In this document: positions 40,209-48,653 of the stretch, in pieces
Layout: each line of letters starts with the position of its first letter
Numbering within the stretch: the first letter of the stretch is position 1
Assembly: GCA_017569285.1 (NCBI GenBank)
Contig: CP069419.1
Location: 868,001-932,000 of the forward strand
Length of the DNA stretch: 64,000 nucleotides
Direction: 5' to 3'
Source of the DNA: Clostridiales bacterium
GTDB taxonomy: Bacteria > Bacillota > Clostridia > Christensenellales > Aristaeellaceae
Made by a program: the position numbers and the translations under genes
Notes under the pieces: model-generated
Databases searched by the model: none
Told to the model about the DNA's origin: nothing
The model's input: only the letters and a program-made list of their open reading frames with translations

Positions 40209-43200
40209 ATGAAAAAAATCCTGTCCCTGGTTCTCGCCCTGGCCATGCTGCTGGGGATTGTCCCTGCGTTCGGCGAAGCTCCCGCCGCCTCCGCGCTTCC
40301 CGCTGTCGGTGATACAGTGGAAGGCTTCGAGGTAAAGGAAATCCGCGAATTCGGCCTGATCGGCGCGCAGCTGGTATACTTCGAGCATGCGCAGACCGGC
40401 GCGAAACTGCTCTATATCGCCAACAGCGATACAAACCGTGCCTTCCAGCTCACATTTGTCACCCGGATGGAAAATGATATGGGTCTCCCCCATGTCTTTG
40501 AGCACGGAACCCTCAGCGGATCGGAAAAATATCCCTCCACGGACCTGTGGTTCAATGTCGCTTACCAGACATACAACACCTACATCAATGCCTATACAAC
40601 AGATGCCATGACCAGTTTTCCTGTTGCCTCCCTTTCCGAGGAGCAGTTGTTGAAACTGGCGGATCTTTACACGGATTCGTGCCTGAATCCGATGATCATG
40701 TCTGATGAAAGCATCTACCGTACCGAAGCCTGGCGCTACGAGATGACGGATCCCGATGCCGATCTGACACTGAATGGCACCGTATATACCGAAATGACAG
40801 GCGCCATGGATCTTGGCGAAGCGGCGCTGTATGCCGCCAATAAGGCAACCTTCCCGGGTGCCTCCATCTCTTACAACTATGGCGGCGATCCGGACCATAT
40901 CCCGGAAATGGTCTGGCAGGACCTCAAGGATTACCACAACAAGTATTATCATCCTTCCAACTGTCTGGCCCTGCTGTACGGTTCCTTCAGCGACTACACC
41001 GCGTTCCTGAAACTCCTGAACGAGGCGTTCGCCTCCTTTGACCGCAAGGAAATCAGCCTGGAGGAGAACTATACCCGGATTACTGAACCGGTAACCACCC
41101 ATGCTGCCTGGCGGATGGCGGAAGGATCCGATCCGGCCAACCAGACAGCAATCTACTACTATATTGTATGCCCCGGCATGCGGGATGACCGTGCACAGGA
41201 GCTGCTGATTGACCATGCCTGTGAGCTGCTGGGCGATTCCGCTTCCCCGTTGATGCAGGCCCTGAAGAAAGCCTTCCCGACCGGCTCCTTCAGTATCGGC
41301 CGCGAGGTCGCCGCGCCTGATGACGCGATCGTCATCGTCGCCAATGGAGTTAACGACGGCGATGAGAAACAGTTTAAGGCGATTGTTGATGAAAACCTCG
41401 CAGCTGCCGCTCAGAACGGCTTCGGTGCGGAACTGGTGGACAATATCGTCACCCTTCTGAAGTTCAACGCCAAGCTCGCCAATGAAAACAGCAGTCCCGT
41501 GCAAGGCCTCATGTACCATCTGGCTTATGACTACGCTGTCAGCGGCAATGTGTTCGCCTATGTGGAAAGCTACGAAGCCCTGAACAGTATCGAAGACGAA
41601 AACAGCCAGGGGCTCCTGGCCGGTGCTGTACAGAAATGGCTCGTCAATCCTGAACTGTACACGGTCACTGTTACCGTTCCTGCTCCCGGCGAACAGGAAG
41701 TCCATGACGCAGCCCTGGCCGCTTCTCTTGCGGAGATCAAGGCTGCCATGACTCCCGAAGAAATTCAGGCAATCATCGATGCCACCAATGCCGAGGATCC
41801 CGATGATGACACCACCGCCATGGTGGAGAGCCTGACTGCCGTCAGCCTGGCCACCCTGCCGGAAGAGGTCAAAAAATATGAAATCAAGGACAGCACCGAT
41901 GAGAGCGGTGTCCGCCGCATTGAAGCAGTATCCGGCGTGGACGGGCTCTCCTACATCATGCTGAATCTGGACGCGATGACACTGCCGCAGGAAGACATCC
42001 ATTACATGCGGCTCTTCACCCGCCTGCTGGGCAAGATGGATACCGATGCCCATACCTGGGAGGAACTGGATTCCCTGATCTCCCGCTACCTCTATAATGG
42101 CACCTTCGGCGTCTTTGTCAGCGGCTATAAAGATACCTTCCATCCCTATATGGTGGCTGAATGGTATTCGCTCGATGAGGACCTGGAAGCAGGCTATAAC
42201 CTGGCTGAGGAAATCCTGTACCGCACACAGTTCACAGATACCGAAACGCTGCTGAAGCGGATCCAGGACCAGAAGAACTATGTGCGCAACCAGATCAACG
42301 GTTCTCCCTACCAGGTACTCCTGTACCGCCAGTGGGGCATCAGTTCCGAACACTATCGCTATTACAGCTACCTGAACTTCCTGGAGTACTATGACTTCCT
42401 CACAAAGATCGAAGCTCTCATGGAAGAGAATCCGGACGAGGTCGTTGCCCGCCTGCAGCGGGTCCAGCAGTTCTTCGCCAGCCGTTCCGGTGCCGTTGCG
42501 GCCATCGCCGCCAGCGAGGACTCCCTGGCGCTGAACCGTCCGCTGACCGACGCTTTCTTCGCGAAGCTGGACGGAACCGCCCGCGATGCTGTGGAATACA
42601 GCCTGCCTGTTCCTGCAAATAAAGAAGCCATCATCGCCGATACCAACGTGCAGTTCAACGGTATCTGCATCAACTGGAAGGATATTGATCCTGAAATCGA
42701 CGGTGAAGCTTATGATGTTGCCGCCCAGCTTGTGACCGACAGGCTGCTGATTTCAGACCTGCGTGACAAAATGGGTGTCTACACGCCCTGGTGCAGTTCC
42801 GGCAATGAAACTTTCTACATCCTGACCTACCGTGATCCCAACCTGGCGGAAACCTTCACCTACTATGACGGGCTGCCGGACCTGATCAACGCCCTGGATG
42901 TGGATCAGTCCACAATTGACAAGTATATCCTCAGCACCTATTCCGGCCTTGCACAGCCCGAAGGTGAGATGACCGGGGCAATCTCCGCGCTGAACAATTA
43001 CATCAACGGCGTGCCGGAAGATCTCAAGCTGCAGAACATGAGGGCCCTCAAGAGCGTCACACCGGAAACCGTAAAGGCATTTGCACTTTCCCTGGCGGAT
43101 GTTCTGAATTCCGGTATCCGCGGAACGGCCGGCAGCGCTGCGGCGATTAACGCCAACGCCGAAATGTTCGATGTCGTCTACAACCCCTTCAACGCGGTCG

Positions 43201-43601
43201 ACCTGAGCGCCGTCGAATTCGAGGATGTACCGGAAGGGCATGAACAGTATGAGAGCATCCACTTCGCGGTGGATAACAAGTTCATGGCGCCGCTGTCCGA
43301 TACCGTCTTCGGTGTGGATGAACCCGCGACCGTCGGCGACTTCCTCGCCTCCGTCTACGCGCTCATGGGTGGTCCTGCCGGTGATCCGGAAGGTGCCCGC
43401 GCATGGCTGGCCAGCTACGAACTTGTCGATGCAGATGCAGATCTGTCTGCCCCACTGACGGAAGATCTCTTCTGCCTCATCATGCAGGCAATCGGCGTCG
43501 GCTACACCACGGACACACCGGACACAGTCGTCCCGCGCGGCGACCTGGCGGATGTGCTCATGCAGGTCAATGAAATGCTGAGCCAGCAGGGTGCGGCGTA
43601 A
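40209..43601 (+). CDS. Secreted M16C metallopeptidase (presequence-protease-like) with SLH-like C terminus
   Basis: 1130 residues. Signal peptide MKKILSLVLALAMLLGIVPAFG, cleaved near residue 22. The inverted zinc motif is HVFEH (His95, Glu98, His99) with the distal Glu195 in TVYTEMTGAM. Four M16 domains fill residues 40 to about 1000, with a helical linker near 500-545, as in PreP/falcilysin enzymes that degrade peptides inside a closed chamber. Residues 1014-1130 differ: HFAVDNKFMAPLSDTVFGVDEPATVGDFL and a second, weaker unit (ARAWLASYELV, then LTEDLFCLIMQAIGVG) follow the S-layer homology pattern, though the usual Arg of the TRGxF/TRAEF motif is missing. That suggests wall attachment. AGAAAGGTGG stands before the ATG. 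Probably an extracellular or wall-bound peptide scavenger; the bound polymer is not known. Confidence 0.87.
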   Translation: MKKILSLVLALAMLLGIVPAFGEAPAASALPAVGDTVEGFEVKEIREFGLIGAQLVYFEHAQTGAKLLYIANSDTNRAFQLTFVTRMENDMGLPHVFEHGTLSGSEKYPSTDLWFNVAYQTYNTYINAYTTDAMTSFPVASLSEEQLLKLADLYTDSCLNPMIMSDESIYRTEAWRYEMTDPDADLTLNGTVYTEMTGAMDLGEAALYAANKATFPGASISYNYGGDPDHIPEMVWQDLKDYHNKYYHPSNCLALLYGSFSDYTAFLKLLNEAFASFDRKEISLEENYTRITEPVTTHAAWRMAEGSDPANQTAIYYYIVCPGMRDDRAQELLIDHACELLGDSASPLMQALKKAFPTGSFSIGREVAAPDDAIVIVANGVNDGDEKQFKAIVDENLAAAAQNGFGAELVDNIVTLLKFNAKLANENSSPVQGLMYHLAYDYAVSGNVFAYVESYEALNSIEDENSQGLLAGAVQKWLVNPELYTVTVTVPAPGEQEVHDAALAASLAEIKAAMTPEEIQAIIDATNAEDPDDDTTAMVESLTAVSLATLPEEVKKYEIKDSTDESGVRRIEAVSGVDGLSYIMLNLDAMTLPQEDIHYMRLFTRLLGKMDTDAHTWEELDSLISRYLYNGTFGVFVSGYKDTFHPYMVAEWYSLDEDLEAGYNLAEEILYRTQFTDTETLLKRIQDQKNYVRNQINGSPYQVLLYRQWGISSEHYRYYSYLNFLEYYDFLTKIEALMEENPDEVVARLQRVQQFFASRSGAVAAIAASEDSLALNRPLTDAFFAKLDGTARDAVEYSLPVPANKEAIIADTNVQFNGICINWKDIDPEIDGEAYDVAAQLVTDRLLISDLRDKMGVYTPWCSSGNETFYILTYRDPNLAETFTYYDGLPDLINALDVDQSTIDKYILSTYSGLAQPEGEMTGAISALNNYINGVPEDLKLQNMRALKSVTPETVKAFALSLADVLNSGIRGTAGSAAAINANAEMFDVVYNPFNAVDLSAVEFEDVPEGHEQYESIHFAVDNKFMAPLSDTVFGVDEPATVGDFLASVYALMGGPAGDPEGARAWLASYELVDADADLSAPLTEDLFCLIMQAIGVGYTTDTPDTVVPRGDLADVLMQVNEMLSQQGAA

Positions 43602-43616
43602 GCACACGAAAAAACC

Positions 43617-43646
43617 TTGTATATCAACCGTCTGATGTGATATACT
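43617..43646 (+). promoter_or_regulatory. Promoter of the NifU-like/GGGtGRT operon
   Basis: TTGTAT (43617-43622), 18-base spacer, TATACT (43641-43646), about 45 bases before the first start. Confidence 0.7.
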
Positions 43647-43690
43647 GAATTGGTTACTGATACTATTCTGAGACAGGAGGAACCGCTCAA

Positions 43691-44392
43691 ATGCAATACA
43701 CCAAAGAAGTGGAAGAAATGGTCTGTGTTGCGAAGGGCCCGAATCACGGCCCCGCCCCTATTCCTGAAGAGGGAAAATGGATTCAGGCCAAGGAAATCAA
43801 AGACATCTCCGGTTACACCCATGGTATTGGCTGGTGCGCTCCGCAGCAGGGTACCTGCAAGCTGAGCCTCAACGTCAAGAATGGTGTGATTGAGGAAGCC
43901 CTCGTCGAAACGATCGGCTGCTCCGGCATGACCCACTCCGCCGCCATGGCCAGTGAAATCCTGCCCGGCAAGACCATCCTCGAAGCCCTCAACACTGACC
44001 TGGTTTGCGATGCCATCAACACCGCCATGCGGGAACTGTTCCTGCAGATCGTGTACGGCCGCACCCAGTCCGCTTTCTCCGATGACGGTCTCCGCATCGG
44101 CGCCGGCCTGGAAGACCTGGGCAAGGGTCTCCGTTCCATGGTAGGTACCATGTACGGCACCCGCGAAAAGGGAACCCGCTACCTGGAAATGACCGAAGGC
44201 TACGTAGTCAAGATGGCCCTCGACAAGGACGATCAGGTCTGCGGCTATCAGTTCCTGAGCCTCGGCAAGATGATGGACGCCATCAAAAAGGGCATGTCTC
44301 CGAATGAAGCGTACGAGAAGAACCTCGGCACGTACGGCCGCTTCAAGGCGGAAGACGGCGCGGTCAAGTGGATTGACCCGCGCAAAGAATAA
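43691..44392 (+). CDS. NifU/IscU-like iron-sulfur scaffold-type protein (GGGtGRT partner)
   Basis: 233 residues. The region GIGWCAPQQGTCKLSLNVKNGVIEEALVETIGCSGMTHSAAMASEIL resembles the NifU N-terminal scaffold; candidate cluster ligands are Cys49, Cys56, Cys77 and perhaps Cys106. The C-terminal 90 residues (YLEMTEGYVVKMALDKDDQVCGYQF onward) are an extra domain not seen in IscU. From memory, this protein is regularly found next to GGGtGRT proteins in Clostridia and annotated as a scaffold; the biochemical role is unproven. AGGAGG precedes the ATG. It is cytosolic and 14 bases ahead of its partner in the same transcript. Confidence 0.78.
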   Translation: MQYTKEVEEMVCVAKGPNHGPAPIPEEGKWIQAKEIKDISGYTHGIGWCAPQQGTCKLSLNVKNGVIEEALVETIGCSGMTHSAAMASEILPGKTILEALNTDLVCDAINTAMRELFLQIVYGRTQSAFSDDGLRIGAGLEDLGKGLRSMVGTMYGTREKGTRYLEMTEGYVVKMALDKDDQVCGYQFLSLGKMMDAIKKGMSPNEAYEKNLGTYGRFKAEDGAVKWIDPRKE

Positions 44393-44406
44393 GGGAGGTG
44401 TGACGG

Positions 44407-45426
44407 ATGGCTCTGTTTGAAAACTATGAAGGCCGCATGCCTCAGCTGCAGCCTGTCCTGGACAAGTACGGTTTCAAAAACTTCGAAGAAGTCAAAGCTT
44501 TCACCAACGGCAAGGGCGTTGACGCCTACACCATCGTGGAGAGCACCCAGCCCATCTGCTTTGAAAACGTAAAGTGGGCATACGAACTGGGCGCTGCCAT
44601 CGCCATCAAGGAAGGCGCGAAGAACGCTGCGGAAGCCGCCAAGTGGATCGGCACCGCCCTGCAGGCCTTCTGTATCCCCGGTTCTGTTGCGGACCAGCGC
44701 CAGGTCGGTATCGGCCACGGCAACCTGGGCGCCATGCTGCTGGATGAGGAAACCGAATGCTTCGCGTTCCTCGCCGGCCACGAATCCTTCGCTGCTGCCG
44801 AAGGCGCCATCAAAATCGCGCTGAACGCCAACAAGGTTCGGAAAAAGCCCCTCCGCGTCATCCTGAACGGCCTGGGCAAGGACGCCGCCATGATCATCAG
44901 CCGGATCAACGGCTTCACCTACGTGCAGACCAAGTATGACTACCTGTCTGCGGACGTGAAGGAAGACCATGCACTGACCGTCGTCAGCAAGACCGCCTAC
45001 TCCAACGGAGACCGGGCGAAGGTCAACTGCTATGGCGCGGATGATGTCCGTGAAGGTGTTGCCATCATGTGGCATGAAGGTGCCGATATCTCCATCACCG
45101 GCAACTCCACCAACCCCACCCGTTTCCAGCATCCCGTTGCGGGCACCTACAAGAAGGAACGCTGGGAAGCCGGCAAGAAGTACTTCTCCGTGGCTTCCGG
45201 CGGCGGCACCGGCCGTACCCTGCATCCCGACAACATGGCCGCCGGCCCTGCCTCCTACGGCATGACCGATACCATGGGCCGTATGCACTCTGACGCGCAG
45301 TTCGCCGGTTCCTCTTCCGTGCCTGCCCACGTGGAAATGATGGGTTTCCTCGGCGCCGGCAACAACCCCATGGTGGGTATGACCGTTGCGGTCGCCGTTG
45401 CGGTTCAGGAAGCGCTGAACAAGTAA
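44407..45426 (+). CDS. GGGtGRT family protein (non-selenocysteine form)
   Basis: 339 residues, cytosolic, named for the GGGTGRT motif, found here at residues 265-271. In some relatives the variable residue is selenocysteine; here codon 268 is ACC (Thr), and no in-frame TGA is present. Other visible blocks are VDAYTIVESTQPICFENVKWAYELGAA, GHGNLGAMLLDEETECFAFLAGHESFAAAEG, FTYVQTKYDYLSADVKEDHALTVVSKTAYSNGDRAKVNC and VEMMGFLGAGNNPMVGMTVAVAVAVQEAL. No known cofactor motif. It is always, to my knowledge, beside the NifU-like gene, so the pair probably handles a thiol, selenium or iron-sulfur reaction. Function unknown. GGAGGTG precedes the ATG and a strong terminator follows. Confidence 0.82.
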   Translation: MALFENYEGRMPQLQPVLDKYGFKNFEEVKAFTNGKGVDAYTIVESTQPICFENVKWAYELGAAIAIKEGAKNAAEAAKWIGTALQAFCIPGSVADQRQVGIGHGNLGAMLLDEETECFAFLAGHESFAAAEGAIKIALNANKVRKKPLRVILNGLGKDAAMIISRINGFTYVQTKYDYLSADVKEDHALTVVSKTAYSNGDRAKVNCYGADDVREGVAIMWHEGADISITGNSTNPTRFQHPVAGTYKKERWEAGKKYFSVASGGGTGRTLHPDNMAAGPASYGMTDTMGRMHSDAQFAGSSSVPAHVEMMGFLGAGNNPMVGMTVAVAVAVQEALNK

Positions 45427-45441
45427 TCCCCGTATCCATTC

Positions 45442-45470
45442 ACTCCCGGGTCTCACCCGGGAGTTTTTCT
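45442..45470 (+). terminator. Terminator of the NifU-like/GGGtGRT operon
   Basis: Perfect 10-base-pair stem ACTCCCGGGT/ACCCGGGAGT, loop CTC, followed by TTTTCTTTTCT. Confidence 0.9.
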
Positions 45471-45947
45471 TTTCTCATAATTCACGGTCATACTGCTGTT
45501 CGGGTTTGATTGTTCTGCCGGATACACACACAAGGGCTGCGGGGCGCAGCCCCGCCACCAACTAATCCCCATCTCCGAGGGCTGCGGATCGTTACAAGCT
45601 TGCTCGGAACTGCGGGACTGTCCTGCTCGTCACGCTCCGCTTCGAAACAGCTTGTAAGAGTCGATAATTGTACACTGATACAACTGGAGTGTGACCACAG
45701 GACTGTCCCTGCTGTTTCGAACATTGAACCAGCGTTTCCTGCAGGGTGCGGTGCGAAGCCCCGCCACTATATTCTCCCCGTCCCCGCACCAGCCAGGCAG
45801 CACAACTGTATTGCAGCGGTGCGGGGAAGGGGTGCAGGGGAAGAGGTACAGGAGAATGGACTGTTTTTGTTTCATTACGTACTTGCGTATGGCCCTGGAA
45901 ACGCTTAAAATATTCAGGTAAACTTTATGCGAAAGGGCTGAAACAGC
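45471..45947. other. Gene-free region of unusual, repeat-bearing sequence
   Basis: About 475 bases with no convincing gene; the open frames have atypical composition (for example many Arg, Cys and Pro) and no ribosome site. It holds two copies of a GC-rich hairpin element and inverted copies of CTGTTTCGAA, listed separately. The promoter of the SDR gene must lie near its right end, but I see no clear -35/-10 pair. Confidence 0.6.
45534..45767. repeat. Two copies of a degenerate GC-rich element with flanking repeats
   Basis: Copy 1 at 45534-45558 begins GGGCTGCGGGGCGCAGCC and ends CCGCCAC; copy 2 at 45744-45767 begins GGGTGCGGTGCGAAGCC and also ends CCGCCAC. Copy 1 folds as GGGCTGC/GCAGCCC. 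Between them GGACTGTCC(C)TGCT occurs twice, once in GCGGGACTGTCCTGCT and once in ACAGGACTGTCCCTGCT, and TTCGAAACAG recurs inverted as CTGTTTCGAA. The whole looks like a decayed mobile or nested repeat. Confidence 0.55.
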
Positions 45948-46769
45948 ATGGTTCAGCAGAAAACAGTCTGGATCACCGGCGCTTCCAGCGGCCTCGGTCT
46001 CCATACTGCCATGGCCTTCCGCGATGACGGCTGGCAGGTCATCGCCGGCGCGCGGAGCTTCGGCAAAGACGGCGTCGGAATTGATGGTATCACCTGCCTT
46101 CCGCTGGACGTCACCAGCGAAGATTCCATCCGGGCCTTCTGCGAATCTGCTGCAGCCATCGCTGCTCCGGATGCGCTCGTCCAGTGTGCCGGTATGCTGG
46201 TGCTCGGCTCCTGTGAGGAGACGGATCCGGAGGAATTCCGCCGGGTCATCGATACCAATTACCTTGGCATGGTCCGTGTCAACCGGGAAGTGCTCCCCCT
46301 GATGCGGGCGCATGGCGGCGGGAAAATCGTCCTCTTCTCCTCAATCAACGGGCTGATGGGTATTCCCTTCCAGAGCGCTTACACCGCAAGCAAGCACGCA
46401 ATCGAGGGCTATGCGGAATGCCTTTCCATGGAAGTAAAACCCTTTGGCATCCAGGTCATGCTCGTGGAACCGGGCGATCATCGCAGCGGCAGCGACAAGT
46501 ACCGTCCGCATGCAGCCGCCATGAGCGAAAATTCGCCTTATGCCGCGGCTTATGAAAGCGCTGTCCGGCAGATCCACCATGACGAATCCAATGGTTCCGA
46601 CCCGGATATTCTCGGGCGGAAGATTGCGAAAACGCTGGACCGGAAACGGATTCCCTTCCGCAGGCGGATTGCCAGTGCCGATCAGCATCTGGCCGTGTAT
46701 GTGCACCGTTTTCTCGGCGCGCGGATCAATTCCGCCATCCTGCGGAAATACTATATCAGACAGGGGTAA
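45948..46769 (+). CDS. Short-chain dehydrogenase/reductase
   Basis: 273-residue classical SDR. Cofactor motif VWITGASSGLGLHTA, followed by VIAGAR, where the Arg suggests NADP preference. The catalytic Ser lies in IVLFSSINGLMGIP, and Tyr/Lys in SAYTASKHAIEGYAE; the structural NNAG motif reads QCAG, a variant. The C-terminal helix region PDILGRKIAKTLDRKRIPFRRRIA is longer than the minimal SDR. It is followed 4 bases later by an exported lipoprotein gene, so the two are co-transcribed. Substrate unknown. The C-terminal pattern resembles the short-chain reductases acting on retinoid, steroid or acyl substrates, but that is not evidence of function here. Confidence 0.9.
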   Translation: MVQQKTVWITGASSGLGLHTAMAFRDDGWQVIAGARSFGKDGVGIDGITCLPLDVTSEDSIRAFCESAAAIAAPDALVQCAGMLVLGSCEETDPEEFRRVIDTNYLGMVRVNREVLPLMRAHGGGKIVLFSSINGLMGIPFQSAYTASKHAIEGYAECLSMEVKPFGIQVMLVEPGDHRSGSDKYRPHAAAMSENSPYAAAYESAVRQIHHDESNGSDPDILGRKIAKTLDRKRIPFRRRIASADQHLAVYVHRFLGARINSAILRKYYIRQG

Positions 46770-46772
46770 CTG

Positions 46773-47828
46773 ATGATGAAACGGCTCTTTTCCCTTATCC
46801 TGTGCACAGTGCTGCTCTTCTCCTTTGCCGGTTGCGCCGCAGCTTCTTCCGGCGATACCGAAGTGTCCGTCAGTGAGGATGCTTCCGGCTCCGCGGCACC
46901 CGCGGAAGATGAAGCGGTGACCGAAAAGGATGGCTGGCATTTTAATGCCAGAGGCTTCCTGGTCGGAGAAAACCCCGGGGATGAATATCTCCTGGAGGAT
47001 GAAAAGAACGGCTCCTGGCAGTATGCATCCCCGGACCTGGCCGTCACCATCACCCGGACCCAGGAAACCGTCAAGGTCAAAGCCGGCAAGCGGACGCGGG
47101 AGCTCTATATCGTCGATATCCAGGCATCTGAAACCTCTCCCCTGTTCTCCATCATGACTCCGCCGACCAAAAAACGGCCTGCCGGATATAAGAAGAGCAA
47201 GCCGATCGACCTGGTCAAGGCAAATCCCGTTGTGCTGGCCGTATCGGATGACTATTACGGTCACCGCATGCAGGGGCGTGACAATGGTTCCGCTAAATGG
47301 CCGGATGGCATCATTATCCGGAACGGAGAACTCATCAGCAGCAAAACCCGTACCAACGGAAAGGTCGAATTCCCGCCCCTGGATACCCTTGCGGTTTATC
47401 CGGACGGCAGCATGAGGGCAGATCCGATCGGTGAGAAAAATGCCGATGATTTCGCTTCGGAAGGGGCACTCCAGGTATATTCCTTCGGCCCCTGGCTGAT
47501 CCGGAACGGGGAAATCAACGTCAAAGGGGTGGACAGTTCCAAATCCTATATGTACAATACCGCCCAGTACAGCGATTCCCGCATTGCCATCGGGATGATT
47601 GAGCCTTTCCATTACCTGGTTGTCATGGCAAAAGGCCGTCCGGACAATAAGTACATCGGGGTCAACTTCGACATCCTGGCAAATAGAATGCTGGAGTTGG
47701 GCTGCACCGAAGCCCTGAACCTGGACGGCGGCGGAACCGCGTGTATCATTTTTAACGGGAAAGTCATTGCCCAGGGCGACAAAACCGTTCGTCCCCTCGG
47801 CAGCATGATCGCCTTCGGTAAGAAATAA
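46773..47828 (+). CDS. Phosphodiester glycosidase (NAGPA-like) lipoprotein
   Basis: 351 residues. Lipoprotein signal with lipobox SFAGC (Cys20 from the ATG at 46776, Cys21 from 46773), then an acidic Ser/Glu linker to about residue 50. The C-terminal phosphodiester glycosidase domain has VVLAVSDDYYGHRM, GPWLIRNGEI, SRIAIGMIEPFHYLVVMAKG, and the family hallmark EALNLDGGGTACIIFNGKVI near residue 315, which supplies active-site Asp. The family includes the mammalian enzyme that uncovers mannose-6-phosphate; bacterial members occur with wall or exopolysaccharide genes. Probable role: cleaving a sugar-phosphodiester on the cell surface. The ribosome site for its start lies inside the SDR end. Confidence 0.86.
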   Translation: MMKRLFSLILCTVLLFSFAGCAAASSGDTEVSVSEDASGSAAPAEDEAVTEKDGWHFNARGFLVGENPGDEYLLEDEKNGSWQYASPDLAVTITRTQETVKVKAGKRTRELYIVDIQASETSPLFSIMTPPTKKRPAGYKKSKPIDLVKANPVVLAVSDDYYGHRMQGRDNGSAKWPDGIIIRNGELISSKTRTNGKVEFPPLDTLAVYPDGSMRADPIGEKNADDFASEGALQVYSFGPWLIRNGEINVKGVDSSKSYMYNTAQYSDSRIAIGMIEPFHYLVVMAKGRPDNKYIGVNFDILANRMLELGCTEALNLDGGGTACIIFNGKVIAQGDKTVRPLGSMIAFGKK

Positions 47829-47839
47829 GCCTGAAATGC

Positions 47840-47876
47840 AAAGGACCAGCCCGGCCGTTGGCCGGGCTGGTCCTTT
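47840..47876. terminator. Bidirectional terminator
   Basis: Perfect 17-base-pair stem AAAGGACCAGCCCGGCC/GGCCGGGCTGGTCCTTT with loop GTT, between convergent units. Confidence 0.88.
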
Positions 47877-47892
47877 ATACTTCTGCAGGGAA

Positions 47893-48567
47893 TCACAGCA
47901 TCTTCAGCACTTCCCGGATGACCCGGAATGCTTTTTCCGCGCTGCGCCTTACATTGGTATTGAAGTCCTCTCCGTTTCCATCAAACGTATCGCTGATGCA
48001 TTTGATGCTCAGGCACTTCACCCCGCTGCGCTCGCAGGTACGGGCAATCGCGGCAAGCTCCATTTCGCAGATACCGCATCCCGTATTCCGCAGGCGGAGC
48101 TTCTCCGCCTTGTCCTCGACGAACTTGTCGGCGCTGGCCACCGCGATCTTCCGGATGCCCGGAATCCGTTCAGTTACCAGCTGCACAAGTTCTGCGTCCA
48201 GGGGGATGAATTCATCCGGGTATTCCTCATACTGTCCCGGTTTGACGTTTTCAAACGCGGAGATGTCGAAATCATAGTGGCAGACTTTTTCGGCTACAAA
48301 GAGATCCTCCACCTTCAGGTCCGCTTCCAGCGCGCCGGTCACGCCGAAATTCATCACCAGCTCACATCCGCAGTGGACAATCAGCAGCATCGTCGCAGCC
48401 GCCGCATCGATTTCCCCGCATCCGGACCGGACCGCGTAGATGTCATGTCCTTCCATCCGGGTTTTGTATATGGTTCTGCCCGCCGCAATTTCTTCCGTCC
48501 GCTCTTCCCCGCTCTGCAGGAAAGCTTCCAGTTCCCGGTCCACCGCAATCAGCAGTCCGATTTTCAT
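47893..48567 (-). CDS. 5'-methylthioadenosine/S-adenosylhomocysteine nucleosidase family protein
   Basis: 224-residue phosphorylase/nucleosidase-fold protein. N terminus MKIGLLIAVDRELEAFL fits MtnN (catalytic Glu in the usual IGxIxAMxxE is here Glu12). Further on, GCGEIDAAAATMLLIVHCGCELVMNFGVTGAL, then CHYDFDISAF, and the substrate motif GICEMELAAIARTCERSGVKCLSIKCISDTFDG with Glu and Asp in ME and SD. It would hydrolyse MTA and SAH (and perhaps 5'-deoxyadenosine) in methyl-cycle salvage. Sequence drift in the middle means a futalosine hydrolase or other nucleosidase cannot be excluded. AAGGAGAAG lies upstream. It is separated from tsf by a terminator. Confidence 0.82.
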   Translation of the reverse strand: MKIGLLIAVDRELEAFLQSGEERTEEIAAGRTIYKTRMEGHDIYAVRSGCGEIDAAAATMLLIVHCGCELVMNFGVTGALEADLKVEDLFVAEKVCHYDFDISAFENVKPGQYEEYPDEFIPLDAELVQLVTERIPGIRKIAVASADKFVEDKAEKLRLRNTGCGICEMELAAIARTCERSGVKCLSIKCISDTFDGNGEDFNTNVRRSAEKAFRVIREVLKML

Positions 48568-48609
48568 ACGCTTCTCCTTCTCACCGGGATACCGCCCGGA
48601 TTTGTTTCT

Positions 48610-48639
48610 GAAAAAGGGGCTGTCGTCTGACAGCCCCTT
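48610..48639 (-). terminator. Terminator of the rpsB-tsf operon
   Basis: Minus strand AAGGGGCTGTC, loop, GACAGCCCCTT, then TTT. Confidence 0.88.
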
Positions 48640-48653
48640 GAATGGATGGGTTC

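Noticed and set aside
44407-45470. Selenocysteine codon and SECIS element in the GGGtGRT gene
   Set aside because: The motif codon is ACC (Thr), the frame has no TGA, and the downstream hairpin is an ordinary terminator.
45510-45908. 132-codon frame in the repeat-bearing region
   Set aside because: No ribosome site, strange residue composition (many Arg, Pro and Cys), and it spans both repeat copies.
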